Source: CAKZQX01 sp034437035 | GTDB lineage: Bacteria > Chloroflexota > Chloroflexia > Chloroflexales > Chloroflexaceae | NCBI GenBank assembly: GCA_034437035.1 | Contig: DAOTUI010000033.1 | Span: forward strand, 1 to 57,260 | DNA length: 57,260 nt | Direction: 5' to 3' | In this document: in pieces, positions 17,421 through 26,739 of the stretch | Layout: each line of letters begins with the position of its first letter | Position numbering within the stretch: position 1 is the first letter of the stretch | Program-made: the position numbers and the translations under genes | The notes under the pieces: model-generated | What the model saw: only the letters and a program-made list of their open reading frames with translations | Databases searched by the model: none | What the model was told of the DNA's origin: nothing

Positions 17421-20400
17421 ATGGCTGTGTGGCCCCTGTTGCTCTTTATCATTGGATTGGGCCTCCTCGTTCTGGGCGGTGAGATGCTGGTGCGTGGCGC
17501 CTCGCGTCTGGCGATTGCTATCGGAATTTCGCCGCTGGTTGTCGGGTTGACCGTGATATCGTTTGGGACCAGTTCGCCGGAACTGGCGGTCAGCGTGCAG
17601 TCGGCCTGGGCAGGTCAGGCTGATATTGCGCTCGGCAATGTGATTGGGAGTAATATTTTTAATGTGCTGGTGGTGCTGGCGCTCTGCGCTATCGTTGTCC
17701 CATTGACGGTGTCACGCCAATTGATTCGGCTGGATGTACCAATTATGATTGGCGCGGCGGTGTTGACGCTCGTTTTAGGGTTTGATGGGCGTATTGGCCG
17801 ACTGGATGGCCTGTTGCTCTTTGCGCTCCTGATCGCGTACCTGGTCTTTTCTATCCGGCAGAGTCGCAAAGAAACAGAGGTTGCAGCACATACCACAACA
17901 GATACAACTGCCCCGACTGCTCCTACTAGCTCAATAGATACAGCGGATGCGCACACTGCAACGGAGGTTCCAGCCAGTGCTGCCGCAACCCATTCTCAGA
18001 ATAATCCAGATACAGCTGGTGTTCCGCTTGAAGCGCATGCGGCGACTGATACGACAGACACGCATACCACACCGGAAGCGCCTGCCGAGGGGCGAGCCGC
18101 ACGTCTCCTGAGTCTCCTGAGCAACCTGGGGAGTTTGCGTCGTTCTGCGGATACATTATCAGGCACCGCAACCGGCAATATGCTGTTGAATATTGCTTTA
18201 ATCGTCGTCGGCCTGGTCTTGCTCGTACTCGGCGCGGACTGGCTGGTGGACGGAGCCGTCACCATTGCCGGAGCACTCGGCATTAGTGAACTGATTATCG
18301 GGTTGACGATTGTAGCGGTAGGCACGTCACTCCCCGAAGTTGCCACGTCTGTTGTTGCAGCATACCGTGGTCAGCGTGATATCGCGGTGGGGAATGTTGT
18401 CGGCAGCAGTATTTTTAATATTCTGGCGATTCTGGGGCTGACGGCACTGGTGTCTCCAGCCGGGATTGGCGTCCCATCCGAGGCGATCCGGTTTAATATC
18501 CCGGCGATGATTGCGGTATCGCTGGCATGTCTGCCGATTTTCTTTACCGGATCGGTGGTTTCCCGCCGCGAAGGATGGGTGCTGCTGGGGTATTATGGTG
18601 TTTACACCATCTTCCTGATCTGGTTTGATGTGTTGTCTACGCTGGTGCTGGTTTCGTTTGTGATTGCACCAGTGGGCCTGCTGATCCGCGAGGATAAGCA
18701 TCGCATAAGTGGCTGGGCGCTGGCGGTGCTGCCGCTGATGCTCTTTACGCTGTTAGCTACACGCATTCCTGCCATTATCGATGGCGAGATCTTTAACGCA
18801 ACCACGGCCTGGGCTCCCAATATGGGCGTTGCGCTGGCATTTCAACTCGATGGATTGAGCCTGCTGTTTGCATTAATTATCACCGGCATCGGCACACTGA
18901 TTGTGCTGTATACCAACTACTATCTGGCGGGCGATCCCGGCATCGGGCGCTTCTACCTCTACCTGCTGATCTTTATGGGATCAATGCTTGGTCTGGTGCT
19001 GGCAAATAATATTTTGACGATGTTTATCTTCTGGGAGCTGACTTCGGCCAGTTCCTACCTGCTGATCGGCTTCAAGCATGAGTATGAACGGGCACGCTGG
19101 GGCGCGCAGCAGGGGTTGCTGATTACAGCCGGCGGGGGGCTGGCGCTGCTGTTTGGACTGCTGCTCCTGGCGGAGGCGGCCAGAACAGTGGGGGTGGACC
19201 CGGCGCTGATCTACAACCTCGATGCAATTATCGCGGCAGGGGAAGCCATCAAGGAGACGGGGTTTTACACTCCGGCGGTGTTGCTCATCTTCCTGGGCTG
19301 TTTTACCAAGTCGGCACAGTTCCCCTTTCACTTCTGGCTGCCCAATGCAATGCAGGCGCCTACCCCGGCGAGTGCCTTTCTGCACTCGGCAACCATGGTT
19401 AAGGCCGGCATCTACCTGCTGGCCCGGCTCAATCCGGGGTTGGGTGAAACGCCGCTCTGGAATGTTACACTAACGATTGTCGGCGCGACAACGCTGCTGG
19501 TCAGCTCGATACTGGCGTTACGCCAGAATGATCTCAAAGCGCTGCTGGCCTACAGCACGATTAGCGTATTGGGTGTCCTGACGATGCTGGTTGGTCTTGG
19601 CGGGGAGTATGCAGCCAGGGCACTGGTGGCCTATATTCTGGCGCATGCGCTCTACAAGAGTGCGCTGTTTATGGTGGCCGGAACGGTTGACCATGAGGCC
19701 GGGACGCGTGACCTGCGTAATCTGGGGGGGCTGCGCCGAGATATGCCGATTTCGATGTGGATAACGGTTCCGGTCGGGCTGTCGATGGCCGGTATCCCGA
19801 TTACGATGGGATTTGTGGCAAAGGAGATGGTGCTCAAGGCGACAACGGTGAGTCCGCTGCCCTGGATGTTGACATCGGCAGTGCTGGCAGTTATGGTTAT
19901 CACCGCGATCCTTGCCGTTGCCTACACCTGGCGTTTCTTTAACGGAACATTTTTGGGCGCGCATGGCAGCGGCCTGCCGAAGCATGTGCATGAAGCGCCG
20001 GCGGGAATGCTGCTGGGGCCGGGTATTCCCTCTGTTTTAACGGTGCTATTCTGCCTGGGTTTGCTGCCGGCCGTCAGTTATTTCCTGTCTCCGGCGGCAT
20101 CGCAGGTTGCGGGTGAAACAATCGAGGTACATCTGCATCTATGGGAAGGAATTAATCCGGCCTTTCTGCTGACGCTGCTGATCATTGCGGTTGGCACGGT
20201 TATGACGCGCTTTGAGCATCAGATTGTCACGGCGCGATCACCGCTGCCGGGCCGGCTCAACAGTGATTACATCTACAATGCAGCAATTGATGGCCTGCTC
20301 CATGGAACGAAAACGTTGACAACTACGCTGCAGTCCGGCAAGTTGCGGTACTATCTCACGATTATTGTGCTGGCGGTCCTGGGGATCATCGGCCCAACGT

Positions 20401-21086
20401 TCCTCCTCTTTGGGCTGGACGAGATGCGGATGCCGGCCATCAACGACTTGATGCTGCATGAGGTTATCGCGGCGTTGTTAATTCCGGTAGGCGTGCTGAC
20501 CGTCATCCGCGCCCATTCGCGGGTTGGTGCCATTATCGCTGTCGGCATGGTTGGCGCAATGGTATCGCTCTTCTTTGTGTTCTTTAGCGCACCGGATCTG
20601 GCGTTGACGCAGTTGCTGATTGAGGTGTTATTAACGGTCTTCCTGCTCCTGGTCTTCTCGGTTCTGCCTTCCGGCTTTGCTCAATTCTCTTCGCTACAGG
20701 CACACCGACGCGATAGCATTATCGCTATCTGCGTGGGCGCGTTGATGATGGGGTTGACGCTGGTGGCAGCGACCAGTGACCTGTTCCCCTCGATCTCGCC
20801 CTACTACCTGGCCGAGAGTCTGCCGGGCGGCAAGGGCGCAAATGTGGTCAATGTGATCCTGGTGGACTTCCGCAGCCTGGATACGCTGGGAGAGATTACG
20901 GTGCTGTTTATTGCGGCATTAGGTACCTATGGTCTGCTGCGGCTGCGTTCCCGTACGCCTCGCTCAGAGGACATACCATCCGGGACCGAAGATGCCGAAG
21001 ATAGCTATCAGCCTGCGTCGACAACGGATATGCACAAAGCGCAGCCGGTGCCGGAGTCGGTACCCGCCGAGCCGGGATCGGGTTAG
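17421..21086 (+). CDS. mrpA: CaCA exchanger-MrpA fusion protein
   Basis: A single 1221-residue frame joins two transporters. Residues 1-405 are a complete CaCA exchanger: alpha-1 GTSSPELAVSVQ and GNVIGSNIFNV, a Thr/Ala-rich hydrophilic loop at about 147-250, and alpha-2 GTSLPEVATSVVAAYRGQRD. From about 410 to the end is MrpA, the large antiporter subunit related to NuoL, with FQLDGLSLLFALIITGIG, FIFWELTSASSYLLIGF, FPFHFWLPNAMQAPTPASA and HSATMVKAG. Its C-terminal MrpB-like extension has NVVNVILVDFRSLDTLGE. The ATG follows AAGGAGG. It heads mrpB-G. The exchanger half closely resembles the free exchanger at 13.2 kb, implying duplication and fusion. Confidence 0.93.
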   Translation: MAVWPLLLFIIGLGLLVLGGEMLVRGASRLAIAIGISPLVVGLTVISFGTSSPELAVSVQSAWAGQADIALGNVIGSNIFNVLVVLALCAIVVPLTVSRQLIRLDVPIMIGAAVLTLVLGFDGRIGRLDGLLLFALLIAYLVFSIRQSRKETEVAAHTTTDTTAPTAPTSSIDTADAHTATEVPASAAATHSQNNPDTAGVPLEAHAATDTTDTHTTPEAPAEGRAARLLSLLSNLGSLRRSADTLSGTATGNMLLNIALIVVGLVLLVLGADWLVDGAVTIAGALGISELIIGLTIVAVGTSLPEVATSVVAAYRGQRDIAVGNVVGSSIFNILAILGLTALVSPAGIGVPSEAIRFNIPAMIAVSLACLPIFFTGSVVSRREGWVLLGYYGVYTIFLIWFDVLSTLVLVSFVIAPVGLLIREDKHRISGWALAVLPLMLFTLLATRIPAIIDGEIFNATTAWAPNMGVALAFQLDGLSLLFALIITGIGTLIVLYTNYYLAGDPGIGRFYLYLLIFMGSMLGLVLANNILTMFIFWELTSASSYLLIGFKHEYERARWGAQQGLLITAGGGLALLFGLLLLAEAARTVGVDPALIYNLDAIIAAGEAIKETGFYTPAVLLIFLGCFTKSAQFPFHFWLPNAMQAPTPASAFLHSATMVKAGIYLLARLNPGLGETPLWNVTLTIVGATTLLVSSILALRQNDLKALLAYSTISVLGVLTMLVGLGGEYAARALVAYILAHALYKSALFMVAGTVDHEAGTRDLRNLGGLRRDMPISMWITVPVGLSMAGIPITMGFVAKEMVLKATTVSPLPWMLTSAVLAVMVITAILAVAYTWRFFNGTFLGAHGSGLPKHVHEAPAGMLLGPGIPSVLTVLFCLGLLPAVSYFLSPAASQVAGETIEVHLHLWEGINPAFLLTLLIIAVGTVMTRFEHQIVTARSPLPGRLNSDYIYNAAIDGLLHGTKTLTTTLQSGKLRYYLTIIVLAVLGIIGPTFLLFGLDEMRMPAINDLMLHEVIAALLIPVGVLTVIRAHSRVGAIIAVGMVGAMVSLFFVFFSAPDLALTQLLIEVLLTVFLLLVFSVLPSGFAQFSSLQAHRRDSIIAICVGALMMGLTLVAATSDLFPSISPYYLAESLPGGKGANVVNVILVDFRSLDTLGEITVLFIAALGTYGLLRLRSRTPRSEDIPSGTEDAEDSYQPASTTDMHKAQPVPESVPAEPGSG

Positions 21087-21149
21087 TCTGATCAGTTGTG
21101 ATTGCTGCTTTCCGGGAAAGATACAACACAGGTAATGGAGATCACTTTG

Positions 21150-21614
21150 ATGTATGACTCATTAATTTTACGTACCGTTGCACGGCTGATGCTGCCGATC
21201 CTGATTGTGCTCTCGGTGTTTATGCTGCTGCGAGGACATAACGAACCAGGCGGTGGGTTTATTGGCGGTCTGCTGGCGGCCTCGGCGATTATTCTGCGCG
21301 TTGTGTCAGACGGCCCCAGAGCCGCGCAGGAGTTGCTCCCGGTCAACTATCTGACGCTGGGGGCAGCGGGGGTGTCCCTGAGCGCTCTTAGTGGACTGAT
21401 AGGGCTGCTGTTTGGCAAGCCGTTCTTAAAAGGTCTCTGGTTTGCACAGGAGATCCCGGGCGTTGGCAAAATCGGTACGCCATTGATGTTCGATATCGGG
21501 GTCTACCTGACCGTGGTTGGCATCACGGTCCATATCGCGTTGATGCTGGCCGAGGAGCCGGAGTTATATCCGATAGAAGAGCAGACGTTCGAAATGCATG
21601 ACAAGAAGATGTAA
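21150..21614 (+). CDS. mrpB: Na+/H+ antiporter subunit MrpB
   Basis: A 154-residue membrane subunit of the Mrp cation/proton antiporter. The signature GHNEPGGGFIGGLLAASA follows the first helix, and four hydrophobic segments are visible. The start MYDSLILRTVARLMLP at 21150 is preferred because GGAG lies 9 nt upstream; an in-frame ATG at 21135 is less well placed. mrpC follows after a 15-nt gap. Confidence 0.93.
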   Translation: MYDSLILRTVARLMLPILIVLSVFMLLRGHNEPGGGFIGGLLAASAIILRVVSDGPRAAQELLPVNYLTLGAAGVSLSALSGLIGLLFGKPFLKGLWFAQEIPGVGKIGTPLMFDIGVYLTVVGITVHIALMLAEEPELYPIEEQTFEMHDKKM

Positions 21615-21629
21615 AGCGGGAGTCACACA

Positions 21630-21986
21630 ATGGTTTTGGTCATGGCTTTTGTTATTGGGGCACTCTTTGCCGGGGCAACCTACATGATCCTCCGGCGCAG
21701 TGTGGTAAAACTGATCCTCGGATTGATGCTGTTAAGCCATGGAGTCAACCTGATGATTTTCGTCGTTGGGGGCATTCGCCGGGGCGCGTCACCGATCCTG
21801 GGGGTAGCAGAACAGCTTGCGCCTGATCTGACAACGTCGGCTGACCCGCTGCCGCAGGCACTTATCCTGACGGCGATTGTCATTAGCTTTGGGATTACGG
21901 CCTTTCTGCTGGCACTGGCATACCGGGCAGATCAGGCCATCGGCACTGATGATCTTGATCAGATGATAACCACGGACGTCCTGTAA
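21630..21986 (+). CDS. mrpC: Na+/H+ antiporter subunit MrpC (NuoK-like)
   Basis: A 118-residue, three-helix protein homologous to NuoK/MnhC. The motifs SHGVNLMIFVVGG and DPLPQALILTAIVISFG are typical: the Asn-rich second helix and the strictly conserved DPLPQALxLTAIVI segment. It lies between mrpB and mrpD in the usual order. Confidence 0.95.
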   Translation: MVLVMAFVIGALFAGATYMILRRSVVKLILGLMLLSHGVNLMIFVVGGIRRGASPILGVAEQLAPDLTTSADPLPQALILTAIVISFGITAFLLALAYRADQAIGTDDLDQMITTDVL

Positions 21987-22012
21987 GGCTGTGCTTGTTG
22001 TAGGAAAAACCC

Positions 22013-23599
22013 ATGCATAATCATTTGTACTTACCACTCTTGACTCCGCTGTTTGGTGCGCTCCTGGCGATTGTCTTTGCCCGCAAACGTCGGCTGGCCC
22101 GCCGCATTATCATAGCAACAATTGCCGGGCATCTGGTCTATAGCACCTGGCTGATGGTCAGCTTTGCCACGAACCCGGCAGTACCCCGACAGGTCGCTTT
22201 TTCCGGCGGTTGGGCAGCTCCGTTCGGGATCTCCCTGGTGGCCGACCCGCTGAGCGCGATCATGCTCTTCCTGGCCGGGTTACTTATGCTGACGACGCTG
22301 ATCTTTGGCTTTGCAACCCTGGATCGGCGACATGAGCACTTTTTCTTCTATCCCATGCTGCTGCTGCTACTCTTTGGCGTCAGTGGCGCCTTTATTACCG
22401 GCGATCTGTTTAATCTGTATGTCTGGTTCGAGGTGCTGCTGGTGGCCTCGTTCGGGTTGCTGACACTCGGCTGTGACCGAGGACAGGCCGAAGGTGGCCT
22501 CAAATATGTTGTCATAAACCTGATCGGTAGTACGCTCTTCCTGATTGGCTGTGGGCTGGTGTATGGGGTGGCCGGGACACTGAATATGGCCCATATTGCC
22601 GAACGTTTTGCTGGTCTGCCTGCCACGGAGCCAACCTTTATTACCGTGCTGGCATCGCTGTTTATTGTGGCGTATGGCATCAAGGCGGCGCTCTTCCCGC
22701 TCTTCTTCTGGCTGCCGACCAGTTATCACACGCCGCCCATTGCGGTTACCGCGATCTTTGGTGGACTGCTGACCAAGGTGGGGGTCTACTCGCTTTACCG
22801 GGTACTCGGGTTGATCTACAATGGCGAACTGCCGACGCTCGCACCACTGCTGTTGATTCTGGCAGCACTCACGATGGTTGTCGGTGTGCTGGGCGCAGTA
22901 GCGCAGATGAATGTCCGGCGCATTCTCTCGTTCCATATCGTGAGCCAGATTGGCTATATGATTATGGGATTGGGCCTGGCAAGCGTCTTTGGCCTGGCAG
23001 CGGGAATCCTGTTTATGGTTCACAATATCATTGTGAAAACGGCGCTGTTTCTGATTGGTGGTGCGGCAGAGCATATCTCCGGTACCGGCGATATTAAGAA
23101 AATGGGGGGCCTGGCAAAACGTGAGCCGCTGCTGGCAGGACTCTGGATGCTGGCGATTCTCTCGCTGGCGGGTATTCCGCCGTTGAGTGGCTTTTTTGGG
23201 AAGCTGGCACTGCTGCAGGCAGCGATCACGCAGGGGCAGTACCTGATTGGTCTGGTGGCGACGGTGGTGAGTATCCTGACCTTCTTCTCGATGTTGAAGA
23301 TCTGGAATGAAGTCTTCTGGAAGCAGTTGCCGGAGTCGGCACAGGAACCGCAACGCGCAACACCGGGATTGATTGTTCCGGGTGCAATTCTCGTTCTGAT
23401 GAGCCTGCTGATGGGCTTTGGTGCGGGGCCCGCAATGGACTACAGTATACTGGCGGCAGATCAGGCGCTTGATGTGGCCGGCTATGTCACCGATGTCTGC
23501 GGTGCGACCGGATGCGAGCCATCGGCACTGGGACAACCGGTTGACCCGACGAATATGCGCGCATTGACGATGGACATAATCCCGGAGATGAGCGAGTAG
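22013..23599 (+). CDS. mrpD: Na+/H+ antiporter subunit MrpD (NuoM/N-like)
   Basis: A 528-residue, about 14-helix antiporter-like subunit. It has LFNLYVWFEVLLVASFGLL with the proton-path Glu, KAALFPLFFWLPTSYHTPP with the key Lys, FHIVSQIGYMIMG and GIPPLSGFFGKL. These are the conserved NuoL/M/N-type features. The length is slightly above the usual size because of a hydrophilic C-terminal tail from about residue 480 that contains two Cys (TDVCGATGCEPS). It lies 26 bp after mrpC. Confidence 0.95.
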   Translation: MHNHLYLPLLTPLFGALLAIVFARKRRLARRIIIATIAGHLVYSTWLMVSFATNPAVPRQVAFSGGWAAPFGISLVADPLSAIMLFLAGLLMLTTLIFGFATLDRRHEHFFFYPMLLLLLFGVSGAFITGDLFNLYVWFEVLLVASFGLLTLGCDRGQAEGGLKYVVINLIGSTLFLIGCGLVYGVAGTLNMAHIAERFAGLPATEPTFITVLASLFIVAYGIKAALFPLFFWLPTSYHTPPIAVTAIFGGLLTKVGVYSLYRVLGLIYNGELPTLAPLLLILAALTMVVGVLGAVAQMNVRRILSFHIVSQIGYMIMGLGLASVFGLAAGILFMVHNIIVKTALFLIGGAAEHISGTGDIKKMGGLAKREPLLAGLWMLAILSLAGIPPLSGFFGKLALLQAAITQGQYLIGLVATVVSILTFFSMLKIWNEVFWKQLPESAQEPQRATPGLIVPGAILVLMSLLMGFGAGPAMDYSILAADQALDVAGYVTDVCGATGCEPSALGQPVDPTNMRALTMDIIPEMSE

Positions 23600-23641
23600 G
23601 ACAACCCTACCCGACCCATCCGGGCACAAGAGGAGGCCACT

Positions 23642-24121
23642 ATGCATATGGCGTTACTCAATTTCGTTCTGGCACTGGTCTGGATGGCGCTGAGAGCATC
23701 ATTTAGACCGGTGGATTTTGTTGTCGGTTTTGTAATTGGGTTCGGGATTATTATGCTGACCCATCGTGCGTTTGGGGCCACCTCAAGCAATTATAGCCGG
23801 AAAAGCTGGCAGATTTTTCGCTTCATCGGCTTTACATTCTGGAATATCATCAAGGCCAATGTTGCCGTTGCCAGGATTGTGCTTTCACCACAGATGAATA
23901 TCCATCCGGGTATTCTGGCCGTAACAATGGACTCATGTAATGATATTGGGATGACCTCGCTGGCAAATCTGATTACGCTCACGCCAGGAACAGTTACGCT
24001 TGATGTGGCGAGTGATAAATGTACGCTCTACATCCACTTTATGAATGTTGACGATCCCGATGCCCTGCGAAGCGAAATCAAGAACTACTTTGAGCGGCGG
24101 GTCGTGGAGGTGTTTGGATAA
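23642..24121 (+). CDS. mrpE: Na+/H+ antiporter subunit MrpE
   Basis: A 159-residue MnhE/MrpE subunit. Two N-terminal membrane segments are followed by a cytoplasmic domain with ANVAVARIVLSP, LANLITLTPGTVTLDV and YIHFMNVDDPD, all characteristic of the family. The ATG at 23642 follows AGGAGG. Its TAA overlaps the mrpF ATG (TAATG), so the two are translationally coupled. Confidence 0.95.
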   Translation: MHMALLNFVLALVWMALRASFRPVDFVVGFVIGFGIIMLTHRAFGATSSNYSRKSWQIFRFIGFTFWNIIKANVAVARIVLSPQMNIHPGILAVTMDSCNDIGMTSLANLITLTPGTVTLDVASDKCTLYIHFMNVDDPDALRSEIKNYFERRVVEVFG

Positions 24122-24402
24122 TGACCCTGTTTAACCTGTTCATGACGATACTGCTCACTATTCTGGCCCTATCAATGGCGCTGTCGGCACTACGGTTGCT
24201 GCGCGGGCCAAGCATTCTCGATCGGGCACTGGCTTTTGATGTGATTATGACCCACGTTGTGGGCCTGATTGCGCTCTATGCCATACTGGTCCGCGAGGCT
24301 CTCTTGATCGATGCCGTCATTATCGTAGCGGTTCTGGGCTTCCTGGCAACAGTAACTATTGCGCGTTATGTCGAACGGGGCGACGAGCGAGGGGGAAATT
24401 GA
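24121..24402 (+). CDS. mrpF: Na+/H+ antiporter subunit MrpF
   Basis: A 93-residue, three-helix subunit. The motif RGPSILDRALAFDVI with its conserved Asp, and VLGFLATVTIARYVERG at the C-terminus, match MrpF. It is coupled on both sides, TAATG with mrpE and TGATG with mrpG. Confidence 0.94.
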   Translation: MTLFNLFMTILLTILALSMALSALRLLRGPSILDRALAFDVIMTHVVGLIALYAILVREALLIDAVIIVAVLGFLATVTIARYVERGDERGGN

Positions 24403-24797
24403 TGGTATTTTTACAAGAAGTTGTAACGGTGCTGCTAATACTGGTTGGCGTGGGGTTTATGGTGATCTCGTCAATCGGGTTGTTGCGTCTGCCCGATGTC
24501 TACACCCGTATGCACGCCGGCGGCAAGTCGAGTACGCTGGGGATTATTGCCGTGCTGCTTGCGGTTGCCGTGCATACCGGGACGCTGGTGGCAGTTGGGA
24601 AGATGGTCGCGCTGATTCTCTTCTTCTTTATGACGGCTCCGGTTGCCGCTCATATGTTGGGGCGGGCCGCCTATCGCACCCATGTCCCATTTGTGGTTGA
24701 ACCGCTCCAGGATGAACTGGCAGATCACTATGAACAGGAGAATCGTGTCCCGCCCCCCTCTCAGGTTCGGCCTGAGCCGGAGATGGGAGCAGAGTAG
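24402..24797 (+). CDS. mrpG: Na+/H+ antiporter subunit MrpG
   Basis: A 131-residue, three-helix subunit. GVGFMVISSIGLLRLPDVYT, RMHAGGKSSTLG and FFFMTAPVAAHMLGRAAYR are classic MnhG/MrpG motifs. The ATG at 24402 overlaps the mrpF stop as TGATG. It is the last gene of a complete A-to-G operon. Confidence 0.95.
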   Translation: MVFLQEVVTVLLILVGVGFMVISSIGLLRLPDVYTRMHAGGKSSTLGIIAVLLAVAVHTGTLVAVGKMVALILFFFMTAPVAAHMLGRAAYRTHVPFVVEPLQDELADHYEQENRVPPPSQVRPEPEMGAE

Positions 24798-25252
24798 GTC
24801 TGTGCAGCAGAACATTGTCTAGTTTCTATCACCCTTCTCTCACCCCGGGCAGGTTCTGAACGGAGCTGCAGGCGGAGGGAAGGGTTCTATCGCACCTCTA
24901 CTTCCCCGTGATTGCACCTACCTCTTCCCACCGAAGACGCACGCCATCTCAATGAAGACTTACTCCGTAAATCTTACAGTTCTTCTCTTCTTTCTCTCTG
25001 GCACGGCTGGTACACAGATTGCAGAGTCGGCAGTGTTGGCAGGCACGCCGGTGTACCGATACCGATGATTTGCTGCCGTACCACTCCCGAAGAGCTCGTT
25101 CACATCCTGCTGGAGGCTGGTTGTCCGCATTGCAGCGAAGAGAAAGGAGATCTGCGCTGTGAAAGAAGACGGTATGGGCATGGTGACTCTCAATACGCTG
25201 ATTACACCAACGGTGTTGATAATATTGTTGAAACGACAGGGTGAACTGCAAG
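24798..25252. other. 455-bp region without a supported gene
   Basis: No recognisable gene. One plus-strand frame from an ATG at 24953 reads a signal-peptide-like stretch (MKTYSVNLTVLLFFLSGTAG) and meets a TGA after 38 codons. The frame stays open afterwards for about 70 codons but shows no homology I can recognise. It may be a decayed gene. Confidence 0.4.
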
Positions 25253-26350
25253 ATGCATCAGTACCGCAGCAGGTGTAACCTGCCGGTCGTGCTGCTGATC
25301 AGTCTGCTTCTGCCGGCAGCATGCAGCACGACAACCAATCCAACCGACACGACTGATTCTTCGGAGCCGGGTTCCCCGGCAGTGTCTAACCTGACGCTGC
25401 CCGCCGGTTTCCGCGCCACGGTGTATGCGACCGGGTTGCGCGGGCCGACTGCAATGAACTTTGGACCTGAGGGCGCGCTGTTTATAACCCAACTAAACGG
25501 GCCGGAGAATGCCGGAACCGGGCAGGTTGTGCGGGTTGACGCTCCCGGTGCGGAGCCGGTGCCGGTTCTGGAGGATCTGCTCAAGCCGACCGGACTGGCC
25601 TGGCGGGACGACGCGCTGTTTGTGGTGCTTCAACGCGACGTGATCCGCATACGCCGGGGGACTGACGGGCAGTTGGGGGAGCCGGAGATGATCGTGCGCG
25701 ATCTGCCGTTTAACAGCCGCTCAACCGGGCAGATCACCCTGCTGCCGGATGATCGCCTGCTGTTCGAGTCGTCCGGCACGCTCAGTAACCCGGATTCGGG
25801 CAAGCTATTGACGCTTGCGCCGGGCGAGGAGACGCCGCAGGAACTGGGGCGTGGCCTGAAAAATGCCTATGCCCACGCGGTTGATCCGACGACCGGCCAG
25901 ATCTACACCACTGAGATCGGCGATGGGCTGATGGACGGTGAGCCGCCGCCGGAGGAGATCAACCTGGTGCAACCGGGAGCGCACTATGGCTGGCCGCGCT
26001 GCTATGCCGACCGCGAACCGGCCGCGAATAACGGCGGTACCGAGGAGTTTTGCGCAACCACCGTGCCGCCGGTCATCACCTTTCCGCCGCGTACCACGCC
26101 GACCGGACTGGCATTCTACGCGGGTGAGGATTTCCCGCCGGACTATCGGGATGCGCTCTATGTGGCGCTCTGGCAGGGCGACCCGCCGCGGGTCTGGCGG
26201 GTGACGCTGACGGAGGAGGATGATCGGGTGACGGGCGAAGCGACGCCGTTTATCGACGGCATGGAACGCCCAATGGACCTGCTACCCCACCCGGATGGCG
26301 GGCTGCTGACGCTGGATTTTGGGGCGGGGGTGGTGTATCGGATAGAATGA
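25253..26350 (+). CDS. PQQ-type sugar dehydrogenase-like lipoprotein (sorbosone dehydrogenase fold)
   Basis: 365 residues with a lipoprotein signal ending LLLPAACS (lipid-linked Cys near residue 24) and a Thr/Ser linker. A six-bladed beta-propeller of the glucose/sorbosone dehydrogenase family follows, with LPAGFRATVYATGLRGPTAM, TGLAWRDDALFVV, TTEIGDGLMDGEPPPEEIN, GAHYGWPRCYAD and TPTGLAFYAGEDFPPDYRDA. This family oxidises aldoses with PQQ or acts only as a binding protein. PQQ use here is inferred. The ATG at 25253 is preferred over a GTG at 25241. It would be anchored outside the cell membrane. Confidence 0.88.
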   Translation: MHQYRSRCNLPVVLLISLLLPAACSTTTNPTDTTDSSEPGSPAVSNLTLPAGFRATVYATGLRGPTAMNFGPEGALFITQLNGPENAGTGQVVRVDAPGAEPVPVLEDLLKPTGLAWRDDALFVVLQRDVIRIRRGTDGQLGEPEMIVRDLPFNSRSTGQITLLPDDRLLFESSGTLSNPDSGKLLTLAPGEETPQELGRGLKNAYAHAVDPTTGQIYTTEIGDGLMDGEPPPEEINLVQPGAHYGWPRCYADREPAANNGGTEEFCATTVPPVITFPPRTTPTGLAFYAGEDFPPDYRDALYVALWQGDPPRVWRVTLTEEDDRVTGEATPFIDGMERPMDLLPHPDGGLLTLDFGAGVVYRIE

Positions 26351-26385
26351 AATCGGTCAGGCTGCATTGGAAGTCATCGCAGAAA

Positions 26386-26711
26386 TCAAAGCCGGTACAA
26401 CACTGCACCCAGGGCCAGAATCGCCAGGACAAGGCCGACTACCAGATAAAACACGGCGAAGAACCAGAACATCAGCGGGTTTTCCTGACGGTGCGTACTA
26501 CCACCCTTCATAGCCAACCGTCCGCTGCGTAGCCCTTCATCCACCGTGTAGAACAACCCACCCGCCAGGAAGAAGATAAACAGTAACCATGCGCTGTTCG
26601 CCGGCGTATCATCCCACCATAACCAGTTCAAGCTCGCCAGCACCAGACCTACCAGCATGATTAGAATGCCACCTATCCCAAACGGCGTTAAATTGTTGCC
26701 TGAGTTGGACA
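26386..26711 (-). CDS. Small three-helix membrane protein
   Basis: A 108-residue protein from the ATG at 26711 (MSNSGNNLTPFGIGGILIML). Three hydrophobic segments lie at about 11-28, 40-56 and 82-106, with a short charged loop after the second. No family is recognised. Its upstream region shares a promoter-like block with the DUF4351 gene near 35.3 kb, but mobile element copy B has landed between that block and this gene. Expression may therefore be altered. Confidence 0.65.
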
Positions 26712-26739
26712 TATGTATGTTGCTTTCGTATATCATTGA

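Noticed and set aside
24953..25279. Signal-peptide-like frame with one in-frame TGA, a possible second selenoprotein
   Set aside because: Beyond the signal-like start there is no recognisable domain, and the open stretch after the TGA is not long enough to exclude chance. Unlike the thioredoxin gene, nothing marks the TGA as an active-site position.
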